Source: Dulcicalothrix desertica PCC 7102
Lineage (GTDB): Bacteria; Cyanobacteriota; Cyanobacteriia; Cyanobacteriales; Nostocaceae
DNA: 64,000 nt
Assembly: GCF_003991905.1 (NCBI RefSeq)
Contig: NZ_RSCL01000011.1
Location: forward strand, 192,984 to 256,983
Direction of reading: 5' to 3'
The notes under the pieces were generated by a model. The model was not told where the DNA came from. It made no database searches and was given only the letters and a program-made list of their open reading frames with translations. Numbering within the stretch: position 1 is the first letter of the stretch; each line of letters opens with the position of its first letter. This document shows, one piece after another, positions 9,686-18,681 of the stretch. The translations under genes were made by a program, and so were the position numbers.

Positions 9686-11100
9686 GCTCCAGCCTCTTCG
9701 GTTAACGTAAAGTAAAAAGTAGCTCCTTGTTCCACATTCCCCTCAGCCCAAACTCGACCTGAATGTCGGTGTACAATTCTTTGTACAGTGGCAAGCCCAA
9801 TTCCATTACCTGGAAATTCTTGCATCCCGTGCAACCGCTGAAAAGGTCCAAATAATTTATCACTATACGTCATATCAAAGCCGACACCATCATCCCGAAC
9901 AAAGTAAACCTTAGTGCCATCCTCTTTCTGCGTTGCTCCAAACTCAATTTTAGCTTGGGGGTGCTTAGAGGTAAATTTCCAAGAGTTATTAAGTAAGTTT
10001 TCTAATAAAACTTGTAGTAAATTAGTATCCCCAGTAGCTCCCAAGTTATTTTGAATTACAAATTCCACCTGCCGCTCGCTCTGATGTTGTAAATTGGTGC
10101 AGATGCGGCTAGCTAACATACTTAAATCCACAGGTTTTAAATTTATATCGCTGCGCGTCACGCGCGATAGAGTAAGAAGGTCATCAATTAATTGCCCCAT
10201 CCGCTGAGTCGCTGACCGAATACGCCGTAAATAGTCTTGCCCAGTTCCATCCAATTCGTTTAGGCAGTCTTCGAGCAGTGCTAAACTGAAACCATCAATA
10301 CTACGTAAAGGCGCCCGCAGGTCGTGGGAAACTGAGTAGCTAAAAGCTTCGAGTTCTTTGTTAACTACCTTCAAATCAGTAATGGCTTGTTGTAACTCCT
10401 GGTTCAAGCCTTGAACACGTTTCTCAGCTTGCTGTCGTTCTATAATTTCGACTCGTAGCTCTGCTAAAAGCTCTCCGTGGTGGAGCGCAACCCCTAAATG
10501 GTTAGCAATTTGGCCAACAAAATCGATCTCGTTTGAGTGCCAAGTTCGCGCGGCACTACATTGATGAATACAAAGCAATCCCCATAAATTTTGCTCTAAA
10601 AGGAGTGGCACAACCAAATTAGCCCGAACTTGAAATTGGGACAGTATATTAATATGACAATCGCTCAATCCATAATCGTAGATGTCTGCTACTGCCTGAA
10701 CTCGACCATGTTGATAATGAACTGCAAACTGTTCCCCAAAACAGTGGTCATGAATTTTTTGTCCCATCGCTGACCCAAAAGCTGGGTCTACATCTTCAGA
10801 AACAAATTCTCCATCATCCCAACCTGAATTTGGATAAAAGCGGAACATTGCCACCCGATCTGCTTTTAAAAGCTGACGAACCTCAGTAGCAGTAGCTTGA
10901 AAAATTGTTTCCAAATCTAAAGGTTGCCGCAGACGGGTAATTACATGGAATAATGCTTTCTGTTGTTCTATTAAGGAACTCGCTTTTGCGATTTCTTGTT
11001 CGTAGTGCTGGACTTCGCCTGCTAAAATCTGTTTAATCTGCTTGAATGTTGCTTCATCTGGACATAAACTTCGCAATCTTGACAATGTTTCTAGATTCAT
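9682..11100 (-). CDS. cyanobacteriochrome GAF histidine kinase (DXCF type, predicted)
   Basis: This 472-residue protein is a bilin photoreceptor kinase by sequence. After a short coiled N-terminus comes one GAF domain (about 55-210), then a coiled coil, HisKA (EAFSYSVSHDLRAP, His259) and an HATPase with its N and G boxes. The GAF domain has the canonical bilin Cys148 followed by His149 (LSDCHINIL) and also Asp118-His-Cys120-Phe (the DXCF motif), the second cysteine used by blue-absorbing dual-cysteine cyanobacteriochromes. Other family marks are QVRANLVVP and LWGLLCIHQCS. There is no PAS or PHY domain and no membrane segment, so it is cytosolic. It probably signals to the regulator gene it overlaps. 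The spectral range is inferred from the motif. Confidence 0.9.
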   Translation of the reverse strand: MNLETLSRLRSLCPDEATFKQIKQILAGEVQHYEQEIAKASSLIEQQKALFHVITRLRQPLDLETIFQATATEVRQLLKADRVAMFRFYPNSGWDDGEFVSEDVDPAFGSAMGQKIHDHCFGEQFAVHYQHGRVQAVADIYDYGLSDCHINILSQFQVRANLVVPLLLEQNLWGLLCIHQCSAARTWHSNEIDFVGQIANHLGVALHHGELLAELRVEIIERQQAEKRVQGLNQELQQAITDLKVVNKELEAFSYSVSHDLRAPLRSIDGFSLALLEDCLNELDGTGQDYLRRIRSATQRMGQLIDDLLTLSRVTRSDINLKPVDLSMLASRICTNLQHQSERQVEFVIQNNLGATGDTNLLQVLLENLLNNSWKFTSKHPQAKIEFGATQKEDGTKVYFVRDDGVGFDMTYSDKLFGPFQRLHGMQEFPGNGIGLATVQRIVHRHSGRVWAEGNVEQGATFYFTLTEEAGA

Positions 11101-11719
11101 CAGTTTTAGCTACTTAACTTCAAAAATCGCCTCTTTTATCTATCGCGCCTTGGTTACACGCAAATGCATTGTTTCCTAAATACTAAGATAACACTATATG
11201 ATGTTTATTAGCAGCCGAACAGCGTTACAACGTTACGAAAGCGATGGTAAGGGTAACCCTACAAACTTTGCACGCATTTCGCATTTTCATATCGATGAGT
11301 ATTTAATTTGGATATTTAGTACGTGCGCTTACTTTCTCTAACAAGCACAAAATAATTTCTCAATTTTTACTGCAACATACTCAGTAAATTATGAGGAGTG
11401 ATTTTATTCAATACATTGTGAAAGCATCAAAAGTTACCCAATTACAACTGGCATACATCTATACTAACTAAATATGTAGTCGCAGCAAACCTTACTAATT
11501 ATAATCGTAGATGTCTGTAAAAAACTTTTAAGGATTATAGATATTTTTATGGTTATCCATAAGAATTTTATATACATTCGTATTTAGATATGGAAAGAGC
11601 GCGTTTTATTTTTTATAGGCACCAATTTCTTGCTTTGAATACCTAACATAACTTATTCTCAATATTAGTATCTTTTTTGCAAGGTAATTACGGCTAACCC
11701 TACCAAACAGGCAATTCCC
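11101..11719. other. intergenic region between divergent units
   Basis: About 620 bases separate the photoreceptor operon (minus strand) from the antiporter operon (plus strand). The sequence is A+T rich and should hold both promoters. I see no long open frame, no strong hairpin and no copy of the repeats found elsewhere in the window. Confidence 0.6.
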
Positions 11720-12058
11720 GTGTTAGAAGCATTCGTATTCGCTACAGTGTTATGCGGATTTTTTGGCATAATTCTGAAAAAAAATTTGGTGATGAAAATC
11801 ATCTCTATGGATGTAATGAGTACAGGGGTTATTGCCTATTATGTGCTAATTGCATCGCGAGAGGGCTTATTCACGCCAATTGTTTCTTCATCCGTCAAAA
11901 ATGGTGCTTATTCCGACCCAGTTCCCCAAGCAATTATTTTAACTGCGATTGTAATCGGTTTCTCGATTCAGGCGTTAATGCTTGTTGGTGTCATGAAGTT
12001 GGCACGTGATAATCCGACATTAGAAACCAATGAGATTGAGAAGAATAATACACCATGA
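11720..12058 (+). CDS. mrpC: Mrp-type Na+/H+ antiporter subunit C (NuoK-like)
   Basis: This is a 112-residue, three-helix membrane protein of the NuoK/MnhC family. It carries the family segments GFFGIILKKNLVMKIISMDV and DPVPQAIILTAIVIGFSIQAL. It is the first gene of a tightly packed operon whose products form a multi-subunit cation/proton antiporter in the inner membrane, exchanging Na+ (or K+) for H+. Its end overlaps the next gene by 4 bases. Confidence 0.85.
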   Translation: MLEAFVFATVLCGFFGIILKKNLVMKIISMDVMSTGVIAYYVLIASREGLFTPIVSSSVKNGAYSDPVPQAIILTAIVIGFSIQALMLVGVMKLARDNPTLETNEIEKNNTP

Positions 12059-13485
12059 CCACCATTACAATCGCATGGATTGCACTACCGTTTTTTCTGG
12101 GGTTCGTCATTTATCTATTCCCCAAGCTTGACAAATTTCTCGCACTATGCGGTACCGTTATTTCTGGTGCTTATGCGTTAAAGCTATTTGTCGAAAATTC
12201 CCCTATTAAACTACAGCTTGTAGACCATTTCGGTGTCATATTACTAGTCGATCAGCTGACTGGCTACTTTATATTAACCAATGCGCTGGTAACGACTGCT
12301 GTTTTACTCTACTGTTGGCGTACCGATAAATCGACTTTCTTTTACGCACAAACCATCATTTTGCATGGTAGCGTCAATGCCGCCTTTGCTTGTTCTGATT
12401 TTATCAGTTTATATGTGGCGTTAGAAGTCAGTGGTATTGCCGCGTTCCTTCTAATTGCTTATCCCCGCACCGACCGTTCGCTTTGGGTTGGTTTAAGCTA
12501 TTTGTTTGTTAGCAACACGGCGATGTTGTTTTATCTTGTAGGCGCCGCGTTGGTTTACAAAGCAAATCATTCGTTTGATTTTGTTGGGTTGCGTGGGGCG
12601 CCTCCAGAAGCATTAGCCCTGATATTTCTGGGATTATTGATAAAAGGAGGGGTTTTTGTATCGGGATTGTGGCTACCTTTAACCCACTCAGAATCAGAGA
12701 CTCCTGTGTCAGCGTTACTATCGGGAGTTGTCGTTAAAACTGGGATACTTCCATTGCTACGTTGTGCTTTAGTTGTAGAGGAAATCGAGCCAATTGTCAG
12801 AATATTTGGAATTTCGGCAACTCTTTTAGGAGTAATCTACGCCATTTTTGAAAAAGATACCAAGCGTATGCTAGCGCTAAGTACTATTTCGCAGTTAGGC
12901 TGGATTCTCGCTGCACCAGTAGTAGGTGGCTTTTACGCGCTTGCACATGGAATAGTTAAAGCGGCGCTTTTTCTATCAGCAGGCGCCTTGCCAACCCGTG
13001 ATCTCAAGCTACTGCAACAAAAGCCAATTAATACTGGGGTATGGATTGCTCTAGTTATTACCAGCTTATCAATTTCGGGCACTCCCTTGTTGGTTGGCTT
13101 CGGGGCGAAGATGTTAACCATGAAAAATTTATTGCCTTGGCAATCAATCATCATGAATATTGCCGCAGTCGGAACGGCAATTACTTATTCCAGATTTATA
13201 TTTCTGCCGCATAACCGACAAGAAGAGGTACGCTCCAACTTTTTGGTACCAGTAATCTTTCTGATTGGCGCCCTTGTCGTCACAAATCTTTTTTATTACG
13301 AGGCATATACCGTTGCGAATATCGTAAAAGCGCTGGCAATAGTAGGTATTGGCTGTTTGGCGTATGTATTAATTTTCAAACGGACATTTGTGAAACTGCC
13401 GCGTATGCTTGAGCGATTTGAGCATCTTGTTGGTTTTATGAGCTTAACTTTGATTCTGCTGTTCTGGATGAGATTTGCCGCATGA
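12055..13485 (+). CDS. mrpD: Mrp antiporter subunit D (proton-translocating, NuoM/N-like)
   Basis: This 476-residue polytopic protein is homologous to the antiporter-like subunits of complex I. It shows the conserved membrane Glu of the family in LYVALEVSGIAAF and the membrane Lys in LLIKGGVFVSGLWLPLTHSE, plus KRMLALSTISQLG. These are the residues of the proton path. It is somewhat short for a full MrpD (about 490-500). It overlaps both neighbours by an ATGA, a sign of coupled translation and fixed stoichiometry. A separate large MrpA subunit is not encoded here. Confidence 0.88.
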   Translation: MTTITIAWIALPFFLGFVIYLFPKLDKFLALCGTVISGAYALKLFVENSPIKLQLVDHFGVILLVDQLTGYFILTNALVTTAVLLYCWRTDKSTFFYAQTIILHGSVNAAFACSDFISLYVALEVSGIAAFLLIAYPRTDRSLWVGLSYLFVSNTAMLFYLVGAALVYKANHSFDFVGLRGAPPEALALIFLGLLIKGGVFVSGLWLPLTHSESETPVSALLSGVVVKTGILPLLRCALVVEEIEPIVRIFGISATLLGVIYAIFEKDTKRMLALSTISQLGWILAAPVVGGFYALAHGIVKAALFLSAGALPTRDLKLLQQKPINTGVWIALVITSLSISGTPLLVGFGAKMLTMKNLLPWQSIIMNIAAVGTAITYSRFIFLPHNRQEEVRSNFLVPVIFLIGALVVTNLFYYEAYTVANIVKALAIVGIGCLAYVLIFKRTFVKLPRMLERFEHLVGFMSLTLILLFWMRFAA

Positions 13486-13865
13486 TTGGACATTTTGTAC
13501 TACGACTACTAATTTGGTTTTTGCTTACCGCCAATTTTACAGTCGCGAATACTATAATTGGTATTTGCATCGCTGTTTTATTACCACGCACCAACGCGAC
13601 AAGAGAAACATTAAAAGATTGGTTCCCAATGCTGTGGAAAATTATATTAGTAGTTCCACAAGCATATATAGAAGCGTTTGAGTTACTCGTTCGTCCTCAT
13701 AAATATGAAGAAGTAGTTATGGAGCGAGTATTATCAAAACGCTCACCCAGAATGATTTTCTTGGATGTATTTTTAATTACTTTTACACCCAAGACCATTG
13801 TTTTAAAATACCACGAAGAAGGTTGGTACGAAGTTCACCAAATTCGACGCAGGAGAAGTCCATGA
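13482..13865 (+). CDS. mrpE: Mrp antiporter subunit E
   Basis: This is a 127-residue MnhE-family protein with two N-terminal membrane helices (LRLLIWFLLTANF, TIIGICIAVLL) and a soluble tail ending FTPKTIVLKYHEEGWYEVHQI, the diagnostic C-terminal segment of the family. It starts in the ATGA overlap with mrpD and ends in an ATGA overlap with mrpF. Confidence 0.88.
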   Translation: MIGHFVLRLLIWFLLTANFTVANTIIGICIAVLLPRTNATRETLKDWFPMLWKIILVVPQAYIEAFELLVRPHKYEEVVMERVLSKRSPRMIFLDVFLITFTPKTIVLKYHEEGWYEVHQIRRRRSP

Positions 13866-14119
13866 ACTTAAACATAGTATTAATTGCAATGATTTTGGCG
13901 TTACTTATACCATTTTATGAAGCTTGGAGAGACGATGATATCTGGCAAAAAATGCTGGCATTAGCAAGTATTTCTAGCAAAACGGCAATTATAGTATTAG
14001 TCGTTTCTGTTTTACGTGATGATTGGATGATTGGTGTCGTTGCCGCAATTATTTTAAGTGTGGGTAATGCTGGGTTTATGCTGCTAGCAAATGTAATCAA
14101 GAGAATGGGTGATGTATGA
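13862..14119 (+). CDS. mrpF: Mrp antiporter subunit F-like
   Basis: This is an 85-residue, three-helix membrane protein in the F position of the operon. The chosen ATG at 13862 overlaps the mrpE stop; an in-frame GTG further upstream would extend it by a non-hydrophobic segment and is unlikely. It has the length and helix layout of MrpF, though the sequence is not strongly diagnostic. Confidence 0.8.
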   Translation: MNLNIVLIAMILALLIPFYEAWRDDDIWQKMLALASISSKTAIIVLVVSVLRDDWMIGVVAAIILSVGNAGFMLLANVIKRMGDV

Positions 14120-14400
14120 TAAATATCTTAAGTTATACATGTATAACTGTAGGAATTGTCTTCTGGTTTTGGGGAACTTCTTTCTTACTGGGTAATCGCT
14201 CGGTATTATACAAGCTGCACAGTCTTTCGGTTGCAGATACTTTAGGGTCAATTGCTATTCTCGTAGGACTATTGTTAAAAAGACCCAATGAATGGCCACT
14301 ACTTATCCTTGGCATTATCTGTTTGGCAATTTGGAACACCATGTTAGGGTACGTACTAGCATACTGCTCTACAGCACCTAGTGAGGTAAGCAATGACTGA
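14116..14400 (+). CDS. mrpG: Mrp antiporter subunit G
   Basis: This is a 94-residue MnhG-family protein with three membrane helices. The segment VLYKLHSLSVADTLGSIAILVG matches the family motif (KLHA...DTLG). ATGA overlap with mrpF; 8-base overlap with the next gene. Confidence 0.86.
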   Translation: MINILSYTCITVGIVFWFWGTSFLLGNRSVLYKLHSLSVADTLGSIAILVGLLLKRPNEWPLLILGIICLAIWNTMLGYVLAYCSTAPSEVSND

Positions 14401-14950
14401 TACTTATATATATTTCATCATTGCTCTGTTACCTTTGTCTGCTTGCATGTTAGTACTTCAAGCAAATCCTTATAATGCATTGGTCATTCGTGGCATTTTA
14501 GGAGCAATTGCGGCAATGGTGTATGGAATTTTAGGCGCCGCAGATGTTGCGTTGACCGAAGCATTAATGGGCACCATGCTTGCCATTACTTTGTATGCTG
14601 TGGCAGTACGCTCATCAATGGTGATGCGTTTAGGTGTGCTAAAAGGGACAACAGAAACAGATAAAAATACCTCTGAACTGGAAAACGTTATAGCTAACAT
14701 CCGAACAATTTTTAACAAACGCCATATGCGTTTGGAGTTAGTACCATACACTGATACACAAGCATTACATCGCGCGTTGATGGAAAAAGAAGTACATGCG
14801 ACCTGTGTCCACTCACAATTAAATAATGAAGAACCAATACAAACCGTAATCAGACTGCAACGCATCTACGACATCATGCAAGCCGAACTTTCATCACCAG
14901 GGACAACCCTGACTTATGTAAGTGCGTCACATTTGGGGGAACAGCAATGA
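14393..14950 (+). CDS. DUF4040 (MrpB-N/MbhD-like) antiporter subunit
   Basis: This 185-residue protein starts with three membrane helices of the DUF4040/MbhD type (NPYNALVIRGILGAIAAMVYGILGAADVALTEALMGTMLAITLYAVAVRSS, residues about 25-76). The segment DVALTEA is the family signature. A hydrophilic tail of about 100 residues follows. In whole MrpA proteins this helix bundle is the C-terminal part, so here it is a stand-alone piece of MrpA, as in other cyanobacterial mrp operons. Confidence 0.8.
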   Translation: MTDTYIYFIIALLPLSACMLVLQANPYNALVIRGILGAIAAMVYGILGAADVALTEALMGTMLAITLYAVAVRSSMVMRLGVLKGTTETDKNTSELENVIANIRTIFNKRHMRLELVPYTDTQALHRALMEKEVHATCVHSQLNNEEPIQTVIRLQRIYDIMQAELSSPGTTLTYVSASHLGEQQ

Positions 14951-15606
14951 AATGGATTTACGTATTAGCAGGGATAGCATTATATATCAAAATGCTTGTC
15001 ATCGCCAATCCGGCGCCAGACTATCCTATATCTATTGTCGATGCAGTGGTCAAAGATAGTGGTGTATCTAATGCGGTTTCGGGAATCATTTTCAGAAATC
15101 GTTTATATGACACCATCTTCGAGGTGGTAGTATTTACCATCTCCATATTAGGTGCCAACTTTTTACTAGCAACAGAAAAGCCTTCTACTGAAGTCCATCA
15201 TTTCACAGATAAACCATCTGTAATATTAGCACGTTTAGGAGCAACTATTGCAGCATTAGTAGGTATCGAACTAGCAATTCGAGGACACCTCAGTCCCGGT
15301 GGTGGTTTTGCAGCAGGTGTAGCAGGTGGAACCGCTATTGGTCTCGTAGCTATTACCGCACCACCAGAATGGATGCAGGCAATTTATAAACGATGGCACG
15401 CTGCCATATTAGAAAAACTTTCAGTACTCGTTTTCATTGTACTGTCAGTCGTTACTCTAGCAGGCGCCGAACTACCACACGGAGAACTAGGAGCGCTATT
15501 CAGTGGTGGAATTCTCCCCATCCTCAACATCCTAGTAGCAGCAAAAGTAGCACTAGGTTCATGGGCAGTAATCCTAGTCTTCATCCGCTACCGAGGACTA
15601 TTGTAG
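14947..15606 (+). CDS. mrpB: Mrp antiporter subunit B
   Basis: This is a 219-residue MnhB-family protein and the last gene of the operon (4-base overlap with the previous gene). The MnhB signature is ELAIRGHLSPGGGFAAGVAGG (conserved GHxxPGGGF), followed by helices to the end at VFIRYRGLL. An extra N-terminal part with the short YDTIFEVVVFTISILGANFLL helix is also typical. Confidence 0.88.
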   Translation: MKWIYVLAGIALYIKMLVIANPAPDYPISIVDAVVKDSGVSNAVSGIIFRNRLYDTIFEVVVFTISILGANFLLATEKPSTEVHHFTDKPSVILARLGATIAALVGIELAIRGHLSPGGGFAAGVAGGTAIGLVAITAPPEWMQAIYKRWHAAILEKLSVLVFIVLSVVTLAGAELPHGELGALFSGGILPILNILVAAKVALGSWAVILVFIRYRGLL

Positions 15607-15665
15607 GTTGGGTGGAGGCTTTGCGGAACCCAACATATTAAATTTAAATATATTGGGTTTCGTTA
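15604..15665. repeat. hairpin-forming dispersed repeat after the mrp operon
   Basis: The sequence contains GTTGGGTGGAGG, then AACCCAACATATT and a matching AATATATTGGGTT, able to fold into a stem directly after mrpB. This type of TTGGGTTTCGTT repeat is common between cyanobacterial genes. It may end the operon transcript. Confidence 0.55.
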
Positions 15666-15709
15666 AAAATTTTTAATACTAGTGTTCCAAACCGCAACAA
15701 TGAAGGAAA

Positions 15710-17461
15710 ATGAGTTGTGGCTTCCAACACACACCACATCAACTACGAAGAATGAACGACACATACAGCTTCAACTTCAATCCTTCACGAGCCATGACAG
15801 CTCTAAAACAGCGTCAACACGATGACATAAAATACTACAATGCGCGTAACGAACTCTTCAAATTATCACTAATGGCAGACTACGACCAGTTAGTTTGCCT
15901 TCCAGCACTTACCGCAATTGACAAACACTGGTATCAAATAGAAACAGCTAGAAAAGTATTGCGACAATTAGGAGGACGTGCATTACTTGCTGACGAGGTA
16001 GGATTAGGTAAAACTATTGAAGCAGGCTTAATACTTAGTGAATACCTAGCCAGAGGAATGATTCAATCAATATTGATACTAACACCCGCTTCGCTGGTTT
16101 CTCAATGGCAATTAGAACTAGCTTCCAAGTTTGGTATTTCTTCCATCACTACCGATGATGATAGTAGACAACAAAACCCCGAAGAATTTTGGACAGCTAA
16201 TCAAAAAATTGTAGCATCTCTCAATACCGCAAAATCTGCAAAACATTACCCTTTGGTAACATCACGTAGCTGGGATTTAGTTGTAGTTGATGAAGCACAT
16301 CATTTGAAAAACCGCAATACCCTAAACTGGAAAGTTGTTAATGCTTTAAATAAAAGATTTATTCTCATGTTGACCGCAACACCAGTACAAAACTCTTTGG
16401 TGGAACTATTTAATTTACTCACTTTATTAAAACCAGGTTTACTTAAGACTGAAGCGGACTTTAAGCGAGAATACGTTTCCAGCAAAAATGGCAGAGTACC
16501 GAAAAATCAAGAAAAGTTGCGGAGTCTTATGCGTGAAGTCATGATACGCAACACTCGTTCTTTAGTCGATGTCCAGTTACCTAAAAGATTTGCTACTACT
16601 ATTACTGTTACTCCTAGTGACACTGAAAAGAAACTTTACCAAGATTTGAGTAACTTTTTACGTGTACATTCCGAAGACCTTGATAAGTTATCTCGTACAA
16701 ACTTACTTATGCGCGCAGGTTCTAGTATAAATGCGCTATCGGAATCTTTAAAAAATCTTTCCAAGAAGTTAGATAATGAGGAATTAAAGACTTTAATTCG
16801 ACGTGCAGGGCAAATTAAGCAAGTTGAAAAAGCTAAAAGTTTAGTCGAACTATTAAAAAAATCATCACAGAAAACTATAGTCTTTACTACACATCGACCA
16901 ACTTCAGCGTATTTGGCACAAATCTTTACAGAAGCAGGTATTGAGTTTGCTGAGTTTTTGGGAGATATGACATTAAAACAAAAGGATGCAGCAATTGAAG
17001 CGTTTCGGGATACTGTTCATGTTTTGCTCGCATCAGAAACTGGGGGAGAAGGACGCAATATTCAATTTGCCAATTGTATTGTTAATTATGACTTACCCTG
17101 GAACCCAATGAAAATTGAACAACGTATCGGTAGAATTCACCGCATTGGGCAAACTCAGGATGTGTTTATTTTTAACTTTTGTCAGAAAGATAGTATTGAA
17201 GAATATATATTGAGAATATTACATGATAAGATTAATATGTTTGAACTGGTGGTTGGTGAAATTGAGACTATTTTAGGCAACGTTGATGATGATTTCGATT
17301 TTGGTGAGATAATCATGGATATTTGGCTAAAAAATCAGTCGCTTCCTGAGTTAGATACTGCTTTTGAAAATTTAGCTGATAATTTGCTTAAGGCTAAAGA
17401 TAAATATAAAGAGACACAAGAGTTGGATGAGCAAATTTTTGGTGAAGATTTTGAAGCTTAG
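15710..17461 (+). CDS. SNF2/HepA-type superfamily 2 helicase
   Basis: This 583-residue enzyme has both RecA-like halves of a SNF2 ATPase. Motif I is LADEVGLGKTIEAG (about residues 93-106), motif II DEAH in VVVDEAHHLKN, motif III LTATPVQNS, and motif VI QRIGRIHRIGQ. The spacing is that of the RapA/HepA group, but it lacks their extra domains. The ATG at 15710 has GAAGGA just upstream. The next gene follows after 64 bases and probably makes the partner protein. Enzymes of this type remodel protein-DNA complexes; small two-gene helicase modules also occur in DNA repair and phage defence, and the sequence does not decide between these. Confidence 0.88.
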   Translation: MSCGFQHTPHQLRRMNDTYSFNFNPSRAMTALKQRQHDDIKYYNARNELFKLSLMADYDQLVCLPALTAIDKHWYQIETARKVLRQLGGRALLADEVGLGKTIEAGLILSEYLARGMIQSILILTPASLVSQWQLELASKFGISSITTDDDSRQQNPEEFWTANQKIVASLNTAKSAKHYPLVTSRSWDLVVVDEAHHLKNRNTLNWKVVNALNKRFILMLTATPVQNSLVELFNLLTLLKPGLLKTEADFKREYVSSKNGRVPKNQEKLRSLMREVMIRNTRSLVDVQLPKRFATTITVTPSDTEKKLYQDLSNFLRVHSEDLDKLSRTNLLMRAGSSINALSESLKNLSKKLDNEELKTLIRRAGQIKQVEKAKSLVELLKKSSQKTIVFTTHRPTSAYLAQIFTEAGIEFAEFLGDMTLKQKDAAIEAFRDTVHVLLASETGGEGRNIQFANCIVNYDLPWNPMKIEQRIGRIHRIGQTQDVFIFNFCQKDSIEEYILRILHDKINMFELVVGEIETILGNVDDDFDFGEIIMDIWLKNQSLPELDTAFENLADNLLKAKDKYKETQELDEQIFGEDFEA

Positions 17462-17525
17462 ATAAACGAACCGCAAAGTACGCTGCATTTCGCAAAGAAT
17501 AAATATAAAAGAGGAGTGCTATTAT

Positions 17526-18575
17526 ATGATTATTATATCTGACCCAATTATTAATACGTTGGAGAAGGTTGTTTCTGTTTGTGATGGGTTATCTGAAGTT
17601 GTTAATGAGAAAACTATTCAGGTTGTTCTACCAGAAAAGGTTGCAAGCTCTTTGGGTGTTGATGAGGAAACTGTATTTAGCACGGTTATTGATACTCCTA
17701 ACAGTCAATTTGTTAGTTACCACTCTGAGCTTTTAAATAAGTTTTTGGATATTCTTGCTGGTGTTGGTAGTGTTACTGCTTTGGAAGTTAAGTATGAAAG
17801 TTATTTGAAAGCTTCTGGGTTTGAGAAATTAGTTACTCAAAAGATAGTACCACTTAATGGCTTAATGCGTTACGTCGGCGCCGAGCCAAAAACAACTCGT
17901 TATATATTTTGTAATGTAGCATATGTTGCTGAAGCCGATGAAAAAAGAATCGGAATGGTTTCGTTTATTATAAATGAATTTACCGGAGTGGCGCCTGTCG
18001 ATATTGGTGATGCGTTACTATGGGAATCTGATTTAGTTCCAGTCGATGATTGTTTACTTCCAGAAACCACTTCAGATTTAGAATTATCTAATATAATTGA
18101 AACAAAATCAGCAGAGTTAATTAAAACTGATTTAGAAAAATGGTCAGCCAAATTAAATCGAGCTAGAGAAAGAGACGAAGACAGATTAAAAAATTATTAC
18201 GGTACCATTAGCTCAGAAATTGCCACCAAGATAAAAAATAAAAATCTAGAAGGTGAAGATAAAGATAAAGAGTTAGCACGCATTGAAGCAACTAATCGTG
18301 AGCTAGAAAGAAAGCTTGAAGATATCAAAGAACGCTACACACTCAAAGTCTCTGCTGAATTATATAGCGCTATTGTATTACATCTACCAACAGTACATAT
18401 CACCTGCACTCTCCAAAAAAAGAAAGCAAAAAGAGATATAACCTTAGTTTGGAACCCATTTACTAAAATATTGGAACCTTTACGCTGTGAGGTAACAAGA
18501 GAACCAATATACAAATTTTACCTCGATGAGAAAGATGCAAAAATAATAAGCGCCAAACATTGGGAATCTTATTAA
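17526..18575 (+). CDS. uncharacterised coiled-coil protein, putative helicase partner
   Basis: This 349-residue protein has no family I can name. It has an alpha/beta N-terminal half, a charged coiled coil at about residues 200-275 (KLNRARERDEDRLKN onward, rich in Glu, Arg and Lys), and a C-terminal piece with two isolated cysteines (ITCTLQKKK and PLRCEVTREP). It has AGAGGAG before the ATG and follows the helicase gene on the same strand. The pairing of a SNF2 enzyme with a smaller partner recalls the YqhH-YqhG pair of Bacillus, but homology to YqhG is not evident by eye. Confidence 0.7.
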   Translation: MIIISDPIINTLEKVVSVCDGLSEVVNEKTIQVVLPEKVASSLGVDEETVFSTVIDTPNSQFVSYHSELLNKFLDILAGVGSVTALEVKYESYLKASGFEKLVTQKIVPLNGLMRYVGAEPKTTRYIFCNVAYVAEADEKRIGMVSFIINEFTGVAPVDIGDALLWESDLVPVDDCLLPETTSDLELSNIIETKSAELIKTDLEKWSAKLNRARERDEDRLKNYYGTISSEIATKIKNKNLEGEDKDKELARIEATNRELERKLEDIKERYTLKVSAELYSAIVLHLPTVHITCTLQKKKAKRDITLVWNPFTKILEPLRCEVTREPIYKFYLDEKDAKIISAKHWESY

Positions 18576-18616
18576 TGAATTTTAGTGCTATGTGGTAGAT
18601 ATTGTAAAATAATTTT

Positions 18617-18633
18617 TACCAAATTAATTGGTA
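18617..18633. promoter_or_regulatory. palindromic operator upstream of modA
   Basis: TACCAA-ATTAA-TTGGTA is a perfect inverted repeat with 6-base arms, followed by a further TTGGTAA and TTGGTAATATA. It lies about 50 bases before modA and is the likely binding site of a molybdate or nitrogen regulator. The protein is not identified. Confidence 0.55.
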
Positions 18634-18681
18634 TTTTGGTAAAAGGTTGGTAATATACTACTAAGCGTTAATTTTACGACA

